Of a stretch of DNA of 64,000 bases, positions 50,345 to 61,600 are shown one piece after another. Source of the DNA: Phytophthora quininea (lineage: Eukaryota > Oomycota > Peronosporomycetes > Peronosporales > Peronosporaceae); contig JAAVTG010001003.1 of assembly GCA_011947345.1 (NCBI GenBank), positions 186,001 to 250,000 of the forward strand, in the 5' to 3' direction. The position numbers and the translations under genes are program-made. The notes under the pieces are model-generated. The model did no database searches, was not told the origin of the DNA, and saw nothing but the letters and a program-made list of their open reading frames with translations. Positions within the stretch are counted from its first letter, which is position 1. The number at the start of each line of letters is the position of its first letter.

Positions 50345-52088
50345 GTGATACACGGCCAACTCGTTAACGGTACGTACGCTCCCATGGAGCCTCAGTTGTT
50401 GCTTGAGACTCTGCAGATTAGACGCGAGTCGTTCGCGTTCTTGCCACACCATGCTATCCTTCGCGCATTCTACAGTTGGGATTTCGGACTTCGAGGATTA
50501 TCGATCATGCATTTTGCACCTATTGCTGGAGGTAGCACGACGACCGCGTCACTCAACATTGACCGATTTTTCAAAGACAACTTCCCTCCCGACTCCAGCC
50601 CAGCCACAAGATCTGAACGCGGTCATCGATGCGATTGACGGGCTGGCTAGCGTCGTTGGAACCGTCTTCCTCCCTTATGTGGTCGATTTAGTGGAAACAG
50701 CACGAAAATTTATCGTGTCACTCAAGGCACGGAACGGATTCTCCGTCATAGAGGCCAGGAACGAGTTGGTTTACTGGATCGATGAACGGTTCGAGCGGGT
50801 GCGTGGTTTCCTCGCGCTGCGTGATCCCGAGAAGGCTCAGCAAGTCAGCTCCGAGTTCTCGTTTGCTGAGCCATTATTCGTCAGACTCATGCAGATTATC
50901 ACCGACTCGCAAATGTCCGCATTGCAGTCACTTCAATTAGCTCGCACACAACCCAGCCCAGCGGTAACGGGTGCTTCATCCGGTGCTTTTCGGAAGTCGG
51001 GAGGAAAAACACCCGTTCACGCTCGTCCTCCTGTGCCTCAAGACGTACAAGACGCTTTGCCTGTGATGAACGGGCAACGCCTCGGTATGAAGTACTTGTC
51101 CAACACATCGTGCCCAAGCCGACAAAAGGATGCTTCACCCGGAAGCGAGGACATTTTGCACCAGCCACGCTTCCTGCTATCGTCTTTGATTTTATTGCGA
51201 GACACTACGGCGGACTACGCAAGGACTTTGCCTCGATCACTCGTGAATCATCGGATGTGTGTGGAGACGCCAGGGGTGCAAAATGGCTCGTGCACACCCT
51301 GGCAGCCCCGAAAGCCACCAGAACCGTCAAGTCTAGCATTGGCGCCGTTGGACGCATTTACATACATCGATTGGACGCGAAAGGGAAGCAACCATAAAGG
51401 AAAAAGCATTCTCAGTTTCTGCAAGAAGGAGCTCGTCAGTGCACAACCCAAGGCCAGAGGAGGGGAAGTTGGCCCTATTGGCAGCAGTGATATCCTACCC
51501 CATGAACGTAGTTCAGGGTGGGTCGGAACCGATGGAGCAGCTGAAAACTGTGCGGGTGAATTTCACGACACTAAATTGGAGGCTGGCGTTGGTATTGACC
51601 AACACAGCCCGAGCGAAAAGGGTGACCCCACATCACTCTCCCTAGTCAAAGTTAGGAGAATACAGTCTGAGGGCGACAGTGGATGCGAGAAGTTGCGAGA
51701 AGATAGCATCTTTGATGAAGATCTTGCCAGATTTGTGGAGTTCGAGCAACGAGCATACGCGCTGACACTAGCAGTACGACATCGACTTCTCTCGCACCAT
51801 CGCGAGCAAAATCCAGCCAGTATCCGTGCAGCGTTGGCTTCGGTTGAGCTCCCGCTTTCAAAAGGTCCTGTCGCACAATCGCTGGTTGATGGTAAATGCA
51901 AGCATTGGATCGACTCCGAGAAGCAGCAGGTATTTTCAACATTCCTAAGTAAAACTCGGATGCGACTGCCCGAGTTTGTTCGTCTTCTTCGGGGCGAGAC
52001 TGATCACGACTCACGACCAAACAAGGCCCCGGGAGATCCCAAACAGCACGGAAAATCTTACTTCCGAGCGCCTTTGGCGGACTTCTGA
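50345..52088 (+). pseudogene. DIRS element ORF, gag-like second part
   Basis: One frame opens at 50345 (EPQLLLETLQIRRESFAFLP, AILRAFYSWDFG). From about 50590 a second frame carries LNAVIDAIDGLASVVGTVFL and RFERVRGFLALRDPEKAQQV, interrupted near 51050-51250 by a third (FTRKRGHFAPATLPAIVFDF). It then resumes FVEFEQRAYALTLAVRHRLL to a stop at 52088. No enzyme motif is seen. At 52100-52680 a degenerate stretch with no clear frame leads to the RT. Confidence 0.45.
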
Positions 52089-52679
52089 GTGGCTACACCC
52101 GTTGGCGGACAAACGAGCGGGCTGTCGACTTCTGAGTGTGGTCTGGCGGATTTCCGAGCGGTTGGAGGTAATGCGAGCGTAGAGGAAAAGAGAAAATATG
52201 TATAAGTGGAATAGTAGTGCTACACGTCCCTAACTGCTAGTTCACGAGTTGAGCCGGGTTACTCGGGTGCCATGCCTGTTTCGTTCGCGAAGCAAATGGA
52301 TTCGGCAAGTGCTTGACACTCAAGAAATTCACTTGAGCCGTCGGACAGCAAGACTTTCCATTTGTAGACGCCGCCGTCGTTTTTCCACGTGCTCACTACG
52401 CCGGAAACATTTTCGTGCGTACGAGGATTCTCGAGACCGGAAACTTGAGCAGTCTACTTGGCTTCGCCAGCAGCAGAGCCATCAGGTTGTCAACATCAAA
52501 AATGCTGTGGAATGATCTGCTTCTTCACGACCATTCAAGAATCCGTCACTGTGTGTTGCACTCACAAATTCTCTGCCACTCAAATGCCATCTGTGTAAAA
52601 ACGAGGCCGCGCATATGTCCGCCGTCGTATAAAAGGAGCACGAATATCCGCTACTTCGCCGACCCGCTCGGAAGTCCGC

Positions 52680-53625
52680 ATGTTGGCACTCAGAAGTAAT
52701 CCACACCCAAACAGCACGCCAGCTTGGCCTTCGTATCAGCATCGTCATAAATGGGAAGACATTGTGAAACATGGTGTAAAACCAACGTGGAAGTCTACAT
52801 TTCAAGCGCAAGACAAGCCCCCAGAAATCACTCTTCAGCTCAGCTGGCTCTGAATTCGCTCGTGAAACAAATTCGAAAGGGCCAAGATGCAGGTCAGTAC
52901 CTGGTCCTCGACATTGACTTGCTCCCGTTGCTAGAAAATGTTATCTGCAGTCCATTTGGGGCGGTGCAAGAAGGGACAACACCTTTATCGGAAGATGCTC
53001 GAGTCATACACGACCTCTCGTATCCCATAGGAGGTCCTGTTAATGATAACACAGTAGACGACGACTCTGTGGCGATAACTTATGATGGACCGCACGACCT
53101 CGCAAATCGAATCATGGAAGTGGAAAATGAATTTCCCGGTATCACGAAGCTGATGTCGGGAGACGTCGCAAGTGCTTTCAGAATCTTGCTATCCATGCGG
53201 ACCATGTTGGTCGATTTGCAGGCACAATTCCTGAACTTGGTGTGCTGATCATTGACTTAAGTTGTCCATTTGGCTGGACGCTTTCGCCGCAATATTATTG
53301 GATTGCTGGAGGAGCAATTAACCACCGGTACACTTCGGAAGCACCCAAATGGAGGCATCAACCAGAGAAGGGAGCTAGCACCTTCGATGCTAAGACATGG
53401 TGCGACGACCATAACCTGATCGAACCCGACATAGGTTCTCGACTTGTCGAGGCCAACCTGGCGCTTCTGCGCTCGATGACTACAATACTTGGTCCAATGA
53501 GGAGAAATTTACTCAATGGAAAAGTGAAGGAAAATGCTCGGATTACTGTGGAGCATACCCCGTTCAACGCTAGCAATCCCCCAGAAAAATTACTAAGGCG
53601 CTGGGTCGCATCGACGATATGTTAG
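52680..53625 (+). pseudogene. DIRS reverse transcriptase
   Basis: Palm and finger motifs of the RT are present: IVKHGVKPTWKS, then ICSPFGAVQEG with ARVIHDLSYPIGGPVNDNTV, LMSGDVASAFR (first catalytic Asp), PFGWTLSPQYYWIAGGAI, and WCDDHNLIEPDIG (the YxDD box written CDDH). Three frame changes (C run 52818-52822, CC at 53193, A run 53585-53589) each fit one lost base. Both catalytic Asp positions of the CDD box are kept. Confidence 0.78.
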
Positions 53626-54290
53626 GACGGGAGTGTAGAACACAGCAAAATGTTCGGAAGCTAATTGGAAGCCTTCGACATGTCGTGACGTGTATTCCGG
53701 CAGCTAAACCATTTTTCCAGCAGTTATCGGCTTTGACATGGGGACCACGCCGATATTCAGCGATTCGTGTCACAGCAGCTGCGCGCGATGACTTGTATTG
53801 GTTCCGTTCGATTTTACTCTACGCTGATTTTAATGCAGTTCCGCTGTCTCGGTTTTCGGGCTCTCAACCAGTTGATTATGAAATCTTAATGGACGCCAGC
53901 GACTACGGTCTCTGAGCGGTGTTTCCAGCACGGCGAGTATATTCAAGCGCGGTTTAATCAAGACGAATTGTTCAACATTGCAAAATTTCGAGCGACAGGC
54001 AACGGTGACTACAACATCAACTTGCGAGAGTTGATGAGCGCGGTGTATGCATCGATTGCCTGCCATGTGTGCTTCTGGATCGATATAACACATCGGCGAT
54101 CGCGTGGAACAATCGACGTTCCAGTCGCAATCACGATGCTCAACAATTGTTACGCATTCTTAGCCTGCTGGAAGTGAAACATTCATTTTTGCATCGGCGG
54201 CTCACATTCCTGGAGAAAATAACGTGTTGGCTGACGATGGATCAAGGTGTGGCAACCGCAGCGACATCTTCTAACATTTGCTAATCTCGC
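53619..54290 (+). pseudogene. DIRS RNase H region
   Basis: Follows the RT: QNVRKLIGSLRHVVTCIPAA, YEILMDASDYGL, an in-frame TGA where Trp is expected (53913-53915), then YNINLRELMSAVYAS (catalytic Glu), DNTSAIAWNNRRSSRNHDAQ and HIPGENNVLADDGSR, typical of the DIRS RNase H. Four frames are used in succession. The TGA may be a genuine stop. Confidence 0.65.
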
Positions 54291-54950
54291 TGCTGGATGG
54301 TCACAGGTAGAGCTACCGACCAGCTCAAGAGATCTCTCGAAAGTTTGGGAGCGTTTTTGCGTGCAAGTGCCCTGGCCGATTACTCACGACAACATTACAG
54401 GCGCTACTGGAAACAATGGACGGAGTGGTGCAGACTCGTGTTGGTTAGCCAATATTGACTACAACGCTAATGCCACACAGTTGGGGGCATTTGCCGTCTA
54501 TTTGTGGCGATTCGGGATGAACAAAAAGGGTGTCGGCAACTCCTACTCCACCATTTGTGCCAAGTTGTGCGCTGTTCGGTGGTATCACCGAAACAACGCC
54601 GGGTACGATCCCGGTGTCGACACCGGTCACGCTATTTTACTGAGAGGAATTCCCAGGTTCACTTCCCTGGTCACCAAGCAGTCGCCGCTGTCAGTTCCCC
54701 TTCTGCAATTAATTTTCCACCGGATGAACCTCCAGCACGCTCCCATGCGCTTGCTGTGGGGTGGGCTCCTGCTCGGTTATTTTTCTTGATGCTGAGATCG
54801 GAATATTTATTCATCGGGCACCGACATCACGCGTACGTGTTGAGGCTTGGGCTAGATAGAAAACGTTATGCGGTAAGTGGCAAGGGAGCTCGGTATGTGT
54901 TTAGCTTCTATTCATTTACAGAACCATCTAACCTTTGGTTGATCAGAATT
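54290..54950 (+). pseudogene. DIRS tyrosine recombinase, truncated
   Basis: N-terminal part of a tyrosine recombinase, the DIRS integration enzyme. AVYLWRFGMNKKGVGNSYST, NPLS-like SPLSVPLLQLIFHRMN and GGLLLGYFFLMLRSEYL (with the first catalytic Arg) are present. The frame changes at the T run 54780-54784 as if one base were lost. The sequence is replaced by transposase code near 54950, before the H-x-x-R box and the catalytic Tyr, so this copy cannot recombine DNA. Confidence 0.65.
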
Positions 54951-55707
54951 TGCATGATTGGTGCAGGCGTTCTATACAGGCAGGGCAATGCCTTAAGAGG
55001 ACAATTTGTTGAGATGTGTTTTCAAAATTGGGCGGCTAACCGTAAGGGTAGCGAGGGTGACTATCATGGCAACTTTGACGCTCCACAATTTGAAAAGTGG
55101 TTTACCGATTTGTGTCAGGAACTCAACACTACGCATGGACCATGTAATATTTATATGGATGGAGCCGCGTACCACAAGCGCAACACCTTACCAGCGCCCA
55201 CTACATGCACAAAAAAATCTGACATCGTGCAGTGGCTGCTTCAAAATGGTATGTATGTTTTACTTCTTTTTTTACAGAATTTTAACTATAGCTTTTACAG
55301 GTATACAGCACGACGGAACGCTCTTCAAACCTCAGCTGCTAGAGTTGGTTAGGCTGCATAAACCACCTCCGTTTTACATGGCAATTGCTATTGCTACGAT
55401 GTATGGGCATAGAGTTTTCTACACGCCTCCCTACCACCCTGAACTCCAGCCCATTGAGTTAATATGGAGAAATATGAAAGGGTGGATAGGGAGGAATCCA
55501 GGAAAAACTATTGGAGAACTTGAAGAGAAGGTGGCCGCGACCAAAGAGCGAATTTTGTCGAAGCAATGGCAAGATGCGTACAAGGAGATTCAGAAAGAAG
55601 AAGACCGATATCTACAGGTACTGCAAGAGGAAGAGATCGAATGCGCAGACGTTGGAGAAGAAGAGCTCGCAAGCGAAGCGAGTGATAGCGATGAAGGATG
55701 CCTATGA
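54950..55707 (+). pseudogene. Tc1/IS630-type transposase, 3' fragment with intron
   Basis: DDE transposase lacking its N-terminus. RGQFVEMCFQNW and GDYHGNFDAPQFEKWFTDLC are followed by CNIYMDGAAYHKRNT (second Asp). A 52-nt intron (55249-55300, GTATGT to TACAG) joins LLQNG to IQHDGTLFKPQLLELVRLHK. PYHPELQPIELIWRNMKG holds the terminal Glu, and a coiled acidic end (WQDAYKEIQKEEDRYLQVLQ) stops at 55707. The first catalytic Asp and the DNA-binding region are missing. It belongs to a different lineage from the transposase at 4457-5652. It interrupts the DIRS recombinase. Confidence 0.75.
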
Positions 55708-56640
55708 AATCTAATGCAGGAGTAATTGCTTGGATTTGCTGTGTTGCTCCTTGGTTTTATTGCACGACTGCATCAACACCTGGTAACCCTAAATTAAACC
55801 TATACACCATATGTTGCGGCATCTGTTCTTCTTCTAGGCCAATGACAGCCTCAGGTTTTGACTGATGATCGGTTAGCCCTAATGGAGCCCTTTCCCCAAA
55901 CTTTTGGCTGGCCGAGAAAGTTTTTGGAGCGGCTGTAGCTCAAAAACGACGCAGAATTGGCCAAAGCTGACCTCAAAATCGGAATCTACGCGCGCGAATT
56001 ACCCTTATATCTAACTATCGTATATGGAAAGTCACCATCTTCCATGTGTAATCTGACCTTGAAATTCGGTACGAACTATTTTGGCCAGGCAATAGGTAGT
56101 CGTTAGCAAAACTACAGCTATTGTGGTTTTCAACCAAAATGCCCGTCTGATTTAGTGCTTATTTCTGAGTCAGATTTAAATAAATCGGGCCTTGGATGGG
56201 AGTATAAGATACAAGCTGAGATCAAGTTGTTTTGCTATTATGGTCACGCTGTACGAATGCAATGCTCTTGGATGAATGATTGAGGTAGGTATACTCAAGC
56301 GACCTTCTAAGTGCTTCTGAATGGCTTTAAAACAAAAGATGGGGAATATTTTCCACGAGCTCACTATTGCCGCTGAAAAGCGGCAATTTCGGCAAGTGTC
56401 TATCAAATCGGCCTCGGATATAGCTAAAACTGACCTGTTTCGTAAATCGGGCCAGATAAAGCGGCTCTCGGGGCCTCCGATTTGCCAAAACAAATGAAAG
56501 CCACAATGAGTGACTCAATGTACCCCATTCGGAAAAGAAAAGACCTACGACTGGACTAACTGGTGCTTGGTGCACATCCAATTTCCCGGCGGCCGCGGAC
56601 ACCAGACTGGATTCTGTTGAAAACTGGTCTTGGGTCAGGA
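55708..56640. other. No gene seen, AT-rich transposon flank
   Basis: AT-rich sequence with several related phrases (for example CGAAATTGGCC- and AAAATCGG-like words, and GCCGCTGAAAAGCGGC near 56370) but no protein-like frame. It is probably decayed 3' sequence of the Tc1/IS630-type element and flank of the LINE. Confidence 0.4.
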
Positions 56641-57770
56641 ATCGGACCAGAGATGTTTTGCGCTGGCAGGAGCCAAGACCTGGATGAGCAGTTAGACTGG
56701 TTGGCTCATGAGCAAACTAGATGATAATCTCACTCCCTCTTTTGCATCTTACCTTCATGAGTGGAGGGTGGCCTGAAGCCCCTACATTTATGGCTCGGTT
56801 CCTGTTGGCAGTGCCTGAATGGCCTATCCGATACCGGATGCGCCATCTAAACAATCTGTACTATGATCTACATCGGATCTACACTGTGGTGACTGACCCG
56901 TCGGGCCCTCTTCACGGCCCTTGTACACCAGCACTGCCCCTACCGCTAGTCGGGGTACGGAGGAGTACGAAGGTGGAGCTATTCCCTCATCTCCAAAAGG
57001 ACGCTATGAAAACTTTACTGGGTCCGTCTCAAATGCCTGTACGTGACCATCCACTTTTCTACCAAGTCGACGATTTCAGCCAAGCAGATTTAGCTGAGAC
57101 CGTCGCAGCTCTGAAGATGCTCCGGCGTGTTGTCCTGCCGGTCTACTCAGATCTGCACTTTCGACTCAGCTGGAAATTGCTCCCGACACGGTCACGTTTT
57201 CATTTCCTACGCACTCTCAGCTCGTCAGACCTGACCTGTGCATATCCCGGCTGTAGTGACATTGAAACGGATCGACACCTTTTCTTTGACTGCGCACGAG
57301 CATCTTCATTGTGGAGGATGATCGCACAGGACTGGGAGGGGATCCTAGACGGACCGGTGACCTGGACTATGGTCACCACTCTCCAAGAACCGGTTTGGGC
57401 AATCTGCCAAAAGGACCTGTTTGAACATTTTTCGACACTCTGGATGGTCATGCGCACCATTGTTCTCTATGTGCTCTGGACAGCACGCAACAAACACCAA
57501 TTCGAAAACCACCAGCCCCCAGAAGCTTCCAAGACCAGCTTTCGCGTCTATGCTGTATTTGGTGCCCATTTCCGAGCACTATTACGATCTTCCTCTCCGT
57601 CAACGCAATCCGAACTGCAACGCTGTCTACAGGTGTTTTCACCTGCGACTCGTCTTCGCCGCTTCATGGTAACACATCCTCGGATTTTTACCGTCCGCCA
57701 CGACGCGTGGTTTCTCAATGACTCGGGGCTTCTCACAGCTCCACCGATCTACTCGACGACAAACGTATGA
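56641..57770 (+). pseudogene. Non-LTR retrotransposon (LINE) ORF2, 3' end
   Basis: Open frame to the stop at 57770. The ATG at 56721 is probably internal. The diagnostic part is the C-terminal zinc-binding region of LINE reverse transcriptases: FRLSWKLLPTRSRFHFLRTL, CAYPGCSDIETDRHLFFDC (C-x4-C..H..C) and RASSLWRMIAQDW. It continues with LYVLWTARNKHQFENHQPPE. The RT domain itself and the endonuclease are missing, as usual for 5'-truncated LINE insertions. No target duplication was located. Confidence 0.78.
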
Positions 57771-57868
57771 TCATGTATTCTAGGTGAATGTACATTTCGC
57801 ATTTCGAGAAGTCTAATTAACACGGATCACAACTTCCCCCTCCTTGCATCTTACCTCGCATACGTGTA

Positions 57869-58517
57869 GTGCTGTCAGGTCCGAGGACTTCGACAGTTAA
57901 CAGATTCACCATCACGAAAGACGGCTTTGTGCTGACGACGCTCGCTGCTAGCCAAGCCCAGAACTGGGAGCCCTCTCTCGACGAACGCTTCTGCGTATCG
58001 TTGGGCCCAGGATGCAACCGCTACGCTGAGCGGGTGCAGGACTTCGACGCCCATGGCGTTTCGCTACTGAGAGTCTCGAAGAACTTCGAGTGCTTGAAGC
58101 CCGACGATGAAGTTACCGTCGGTGACGCTGTGGAGTGGGTGGGCAAGGGGACTGACATTCAACGACTCGACGATGTACGTCGGTCTCCGCGGTCGCGTAG
58201 CTGACGCCACCGGAGTCATCGCCGTCGACAACGCCGACTACTGCACCGAGAGCAACGGCTGGGAGCTGCTTGGTGGGCCGGTAGTCGGTTTGAAGTCGCG
58301 GAAGTTGGTTGGGGTCGTCACTAAAGCCGACGGGGACTCGTGGACGCAGCAACATAAGGCCAACTTCTGTCCTTTGACGAAGACTTCTTCGGCATGGCTG
58401 GAGATCTCGCAAGCGATGGAAAAATATCTTGAAAAGTACCCGGACGAAATCCCATTCTACCATCCGAGCACCTTCGAGAATGCGCCGCCCAGCGCCGTGG
58501 GGGCCATCAATTCTTAA
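57869..58517 (+). CDS. Trypsin-fold protein lacking catalytic residues
   Basis: Reads like a trypsin/HtrA-type fold: FTITKDGFVLTTLAASQAQN (position of TAAH), DFDAHGVSLLRVSKNFE (position of the catalytic Asp strand), then one frame over MYVGLRGRVADATGVIAVDN and GWELLGGPVVGLKSRKLVGV (position of GNSGGPVV), with a C-terminal extension to 58517. The catalytic His is replaced (TLAAS) and the Ser is replaced (ELLGGP), so no peptidase activity is expected if the fold is right. The frame change at the GGGG run near 58147 fits one extra base. The start is unclear: position 57869 is a GTG just after a TAG, and an upstream exon ending at CGTGTAG is possible. The fold assignment is inference. Confidence 0.45.
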
Positions 58518-58685
58518 GGGGTAAAATAATCATTCATTAATACATGTATTACGACTAGTTGGCTCAAGTACAACAACTGCATGTACGGTATGCAGGCGTG
58601 CTGAAGCGAGTTTTGCGTGATATTACTAATACCATATATTGACAACCGTATGTGTCATTTGTCATTATAACCCCTTGGATACATC
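58518..58685. promoter_or_regulatory. 5' flank of the kinase/2H gene
   Basis: 168 AT-rich bases between two plus-strand genes. Direct repeats of GTCATT near 58655-58670 lie about 20-30 bases before the start codon and are only loosely Inr-like. Confidence 0.3.
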
Positions 58686-61600
58686 ATGGGTCGACGCGGA
58701 CGTGGATACCAGCGCGCTGCTAGCAGCCCCGTCAGCAGCTCCCGCCCGTCGTCCAGCCGCCGCCGACCGCCCGGAGAGCCCTCGGAGCAAGACATCCTGC
58801 GCAGCATCCAGCAGAGTCCGCTGCGAGTGCGCATCTCGCTGCAGTTGCAGTCAACCCAAGAAGTTCCAGCGCTAAGCGACGTGTTGCGAGACTTTGAGGT
58901 CAAATTGGACGCCAGACGCTCGTCAGCAGTGACTTCTGATAGTGGCGTATGTGTGGAACTGCTGGAGTGCGGACTGAGTCGCTGGCAGCAGCTGGTGGTG
59001 CTGCAGCGCTCCTTGGGGGACGTGAAGAGACAGCAGACGCTCCGGAGCAGGACGCTGCTGCGTCACGACCCCAAGTATGACGAGTTTTCACTAGGTTTGA
59101 GCTTCAATAGGACGTCGGAGGACAATTTGTGGACGTTTGCAAGCAGTTTGATGTTGGGACTAAAGAGTGCTGGAGTGTTTGCGAGAGTGCTGCTTGGCAA
59201 TCGCGTGATGCTGCCTCTAGTGTCGGGCTTTGTGGAGGGAAATGTTGATAGGGAGCAGTTGCAGTTTCCATGGGAAGGAGAGAGTGAGTGGGCGCAATTG
59301 GTGGTCCATGAGGCCTCAGAAGATCACAAGGAGATGCAGCGCGTGTATTTGCCAGTAGTTGAGCCAGCAAGTGGAGATTTACTGACGAGACTTCATTATC
59401 CGGAGCTAGTGCCACTAGTGGACGGCATGCTAAATAGCAACAGCGATCCGAGTAAGCCTATTGCTGTCATCTTGCGAGGAATCCCAGGAAGTGGAAAAAG
59501 CACGCTGGGACGCGAGATTGCAGAGATCTGTCGACACCATGGAGTGACGTTTACGGTGTGTTCAGCGGATTTTACGTTTGAAACTCCACGGGGATACGTG
59601 TTTGATGTCAAGAAGCTGGGTTCGGCCCACAACAACTGTCGTAGAGAGTTTACCAGAGCGATTGAAGGGCAGATACCTAGGAATGTTGAGCATGGAGACT
59701 CGAAGCACCGTGGACCTCGCCAACATATCGTTTTAGTCGATAACACGAGCACGCAGTTGTGGGAATACGAACCGTACGAAGAGGTCGCAAACTCGCGAGG
59801 CTGTCGGGTTTATATTTTGGAAATGAGGTGCCCTGACATCCTCACGGCTTTCCGAATGGGAAAACGCAATTCGCATGGCGTGCCTCCTGATAAAGTAGTG
59901 AGTATGTATCTGCGGTGGGAAGAGGATCCACGAGCTCAGTGCTTTACTCCTCAATTTGCTCATGCCATGCTCACTGCGAACCCTCTTTCGGATGGTGACG
60001 TGGGAGGTTTGACCTACATTGGTCTCGTTTTGGACGATGACTCGCAAAAGAGACTGCTAGAACAGGTCTCTCTTGTACACTATAACAAAGCTGCTGACCA
60101 CGTGACGTTATGTTATCGCCCAAGTACGCAGTACACCAGGGACGCCGAACTTGGAGCTCGTTTCTCGGTTCGCGGAGTCCAAGTTGTAGAAGATGCAAAG
60201 GCCAGGCTCTCCGGGTGGAGTTAGACGAACTATTACCTCTGCAGGTACGGAACAAGATCCCACACGTTACGCTTTCAACGAAGGATGGCGTGAGCGCAGC
60301 GTACTCAAACGATCTTTTGGAGTCCACGAGATCTGTTCGAACACTGATAGATCCTGCACTCGAATTGACAGCTGAACTTGGCGCCGCTCTCTTCGTCCAG
60401 AACCAAAGAGTGATTATAACGTCGTCGCCGTTTACAATGGACATCCATGGCTCTAGTGACGATTACATGGCGGAAACAAAGAAAACTAATCTGTTCGTTT
60501 TGAAACTCGAGGAAGACGACCTGACAGAAGGCAGTAAAAGAAAGATCGACCTGGTACAGACTCCAAGTTGTTTTTATTGCGGGAGCAGATTTTGCATCAC
60601 ATGGGGTCGGCGTGCAAGACGCGCCGTCTGCTTTGTATTCAGAGATCCCAAACTTCTGACCCGTTTGTCTCGTCAGCGGCGTTGCTAGACAAGCTGCAAA
60701 GCGATTTGTTGTTGTCTCCAGTCCACCAATTTGACGACGTGGAAGTTCTTCCTGCGCTTGATCCATTCCAAGGCTTTGATGAAGCAATCGGAAAGTATCA
60801 AAGTGGCGGCAAGTTCAGCCACATTACGATGCTGACAACGTCTCAGGATCCTGCCCAGTGGCCTCTCCGCTGGATTAAATGTCTGCCTAGCGCTTTAGTG
60901 AATGTTGTTCATGTTGACATTCATGGCGACGCTGGTCGACCCAATGAGCCGCTGTCGTCTCAGTGTACAAGTGTTTCGTCGCTCCTTGATGTCCTGGGAG
61001 TCAACATCCAAGAGCAAACGCGGAGCGCTATCGTAAGTGGAATGGATGTTGTCGGCGATGCTTGGGCTTGTGTTCGTGGAACGAGTACAGCTGCTGCTAG
61101 AAAGGAAGTTCGGCGAATCGATACGACGCTGCTGGGTATGGCGTCGGATGTTATCGAGCTGTGTATCCTGGTGCCAAATGACGCTTCCGATACACTCGAC
61201 GCCCTCCAAGAGAAAATGGTGAGCACACTACGGCTCAAAGGTGTTATCCATCGCCTTGAGGTCTCTTGTAACCCAGGCCAGTTTTACTTTAGCGTTTGCC
61301 TCGCGTCCAGCTACAGCCCAGTGTTTTGCGTGCGTATGATACCCGACGGCAAGACAGATTCCGCTGTTGTCGCTCAGTTCAAGTGCTGTGAAGCTCTGCA
61401 AAAGGCGAGTCGAGAGTCCTGCGAGAAGGAGGTGTACAGTGTCTTGGCCTCTCTTCTCCGCGCGATTCTCGAGCGTCAGTGTAGTAGAACACTTCCAAGT
61501 GAATGTCGTCTGTCGTCGTTGGTCAATCTAGTTAGCGAACAATTGGTGCTGCACTACATCAGGACGATCGACTCGCTTGGAGAGAGAGTGTCTGCAGACG

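Larger units (their letters stand above)
49249..54950 (+). mobile_element. DIRS-type (tyrosine-recombinase) retrotransposon
   Basis: Order of parts: gag-like ORF, second gag-like ORF, reverse transcriptase, RNase H, tyrosine recombinase, as in DIRS/Ngaro elements. There is no integrase or aspartic protease. The recombinase is cut near 54950 by a Tc1/IS630-type transposase fragment. Split or inverted terminal repeats were not recognised. Confidence 0.75.

Noticed and set aside
54504..55352. 282-codon plus-strand ORF taken as one gene
   Set aside because: It strings together an out-of-frame stretch, the end of the DIRS recombinase and the start of a transposase fragment; the parts belong to two elements.
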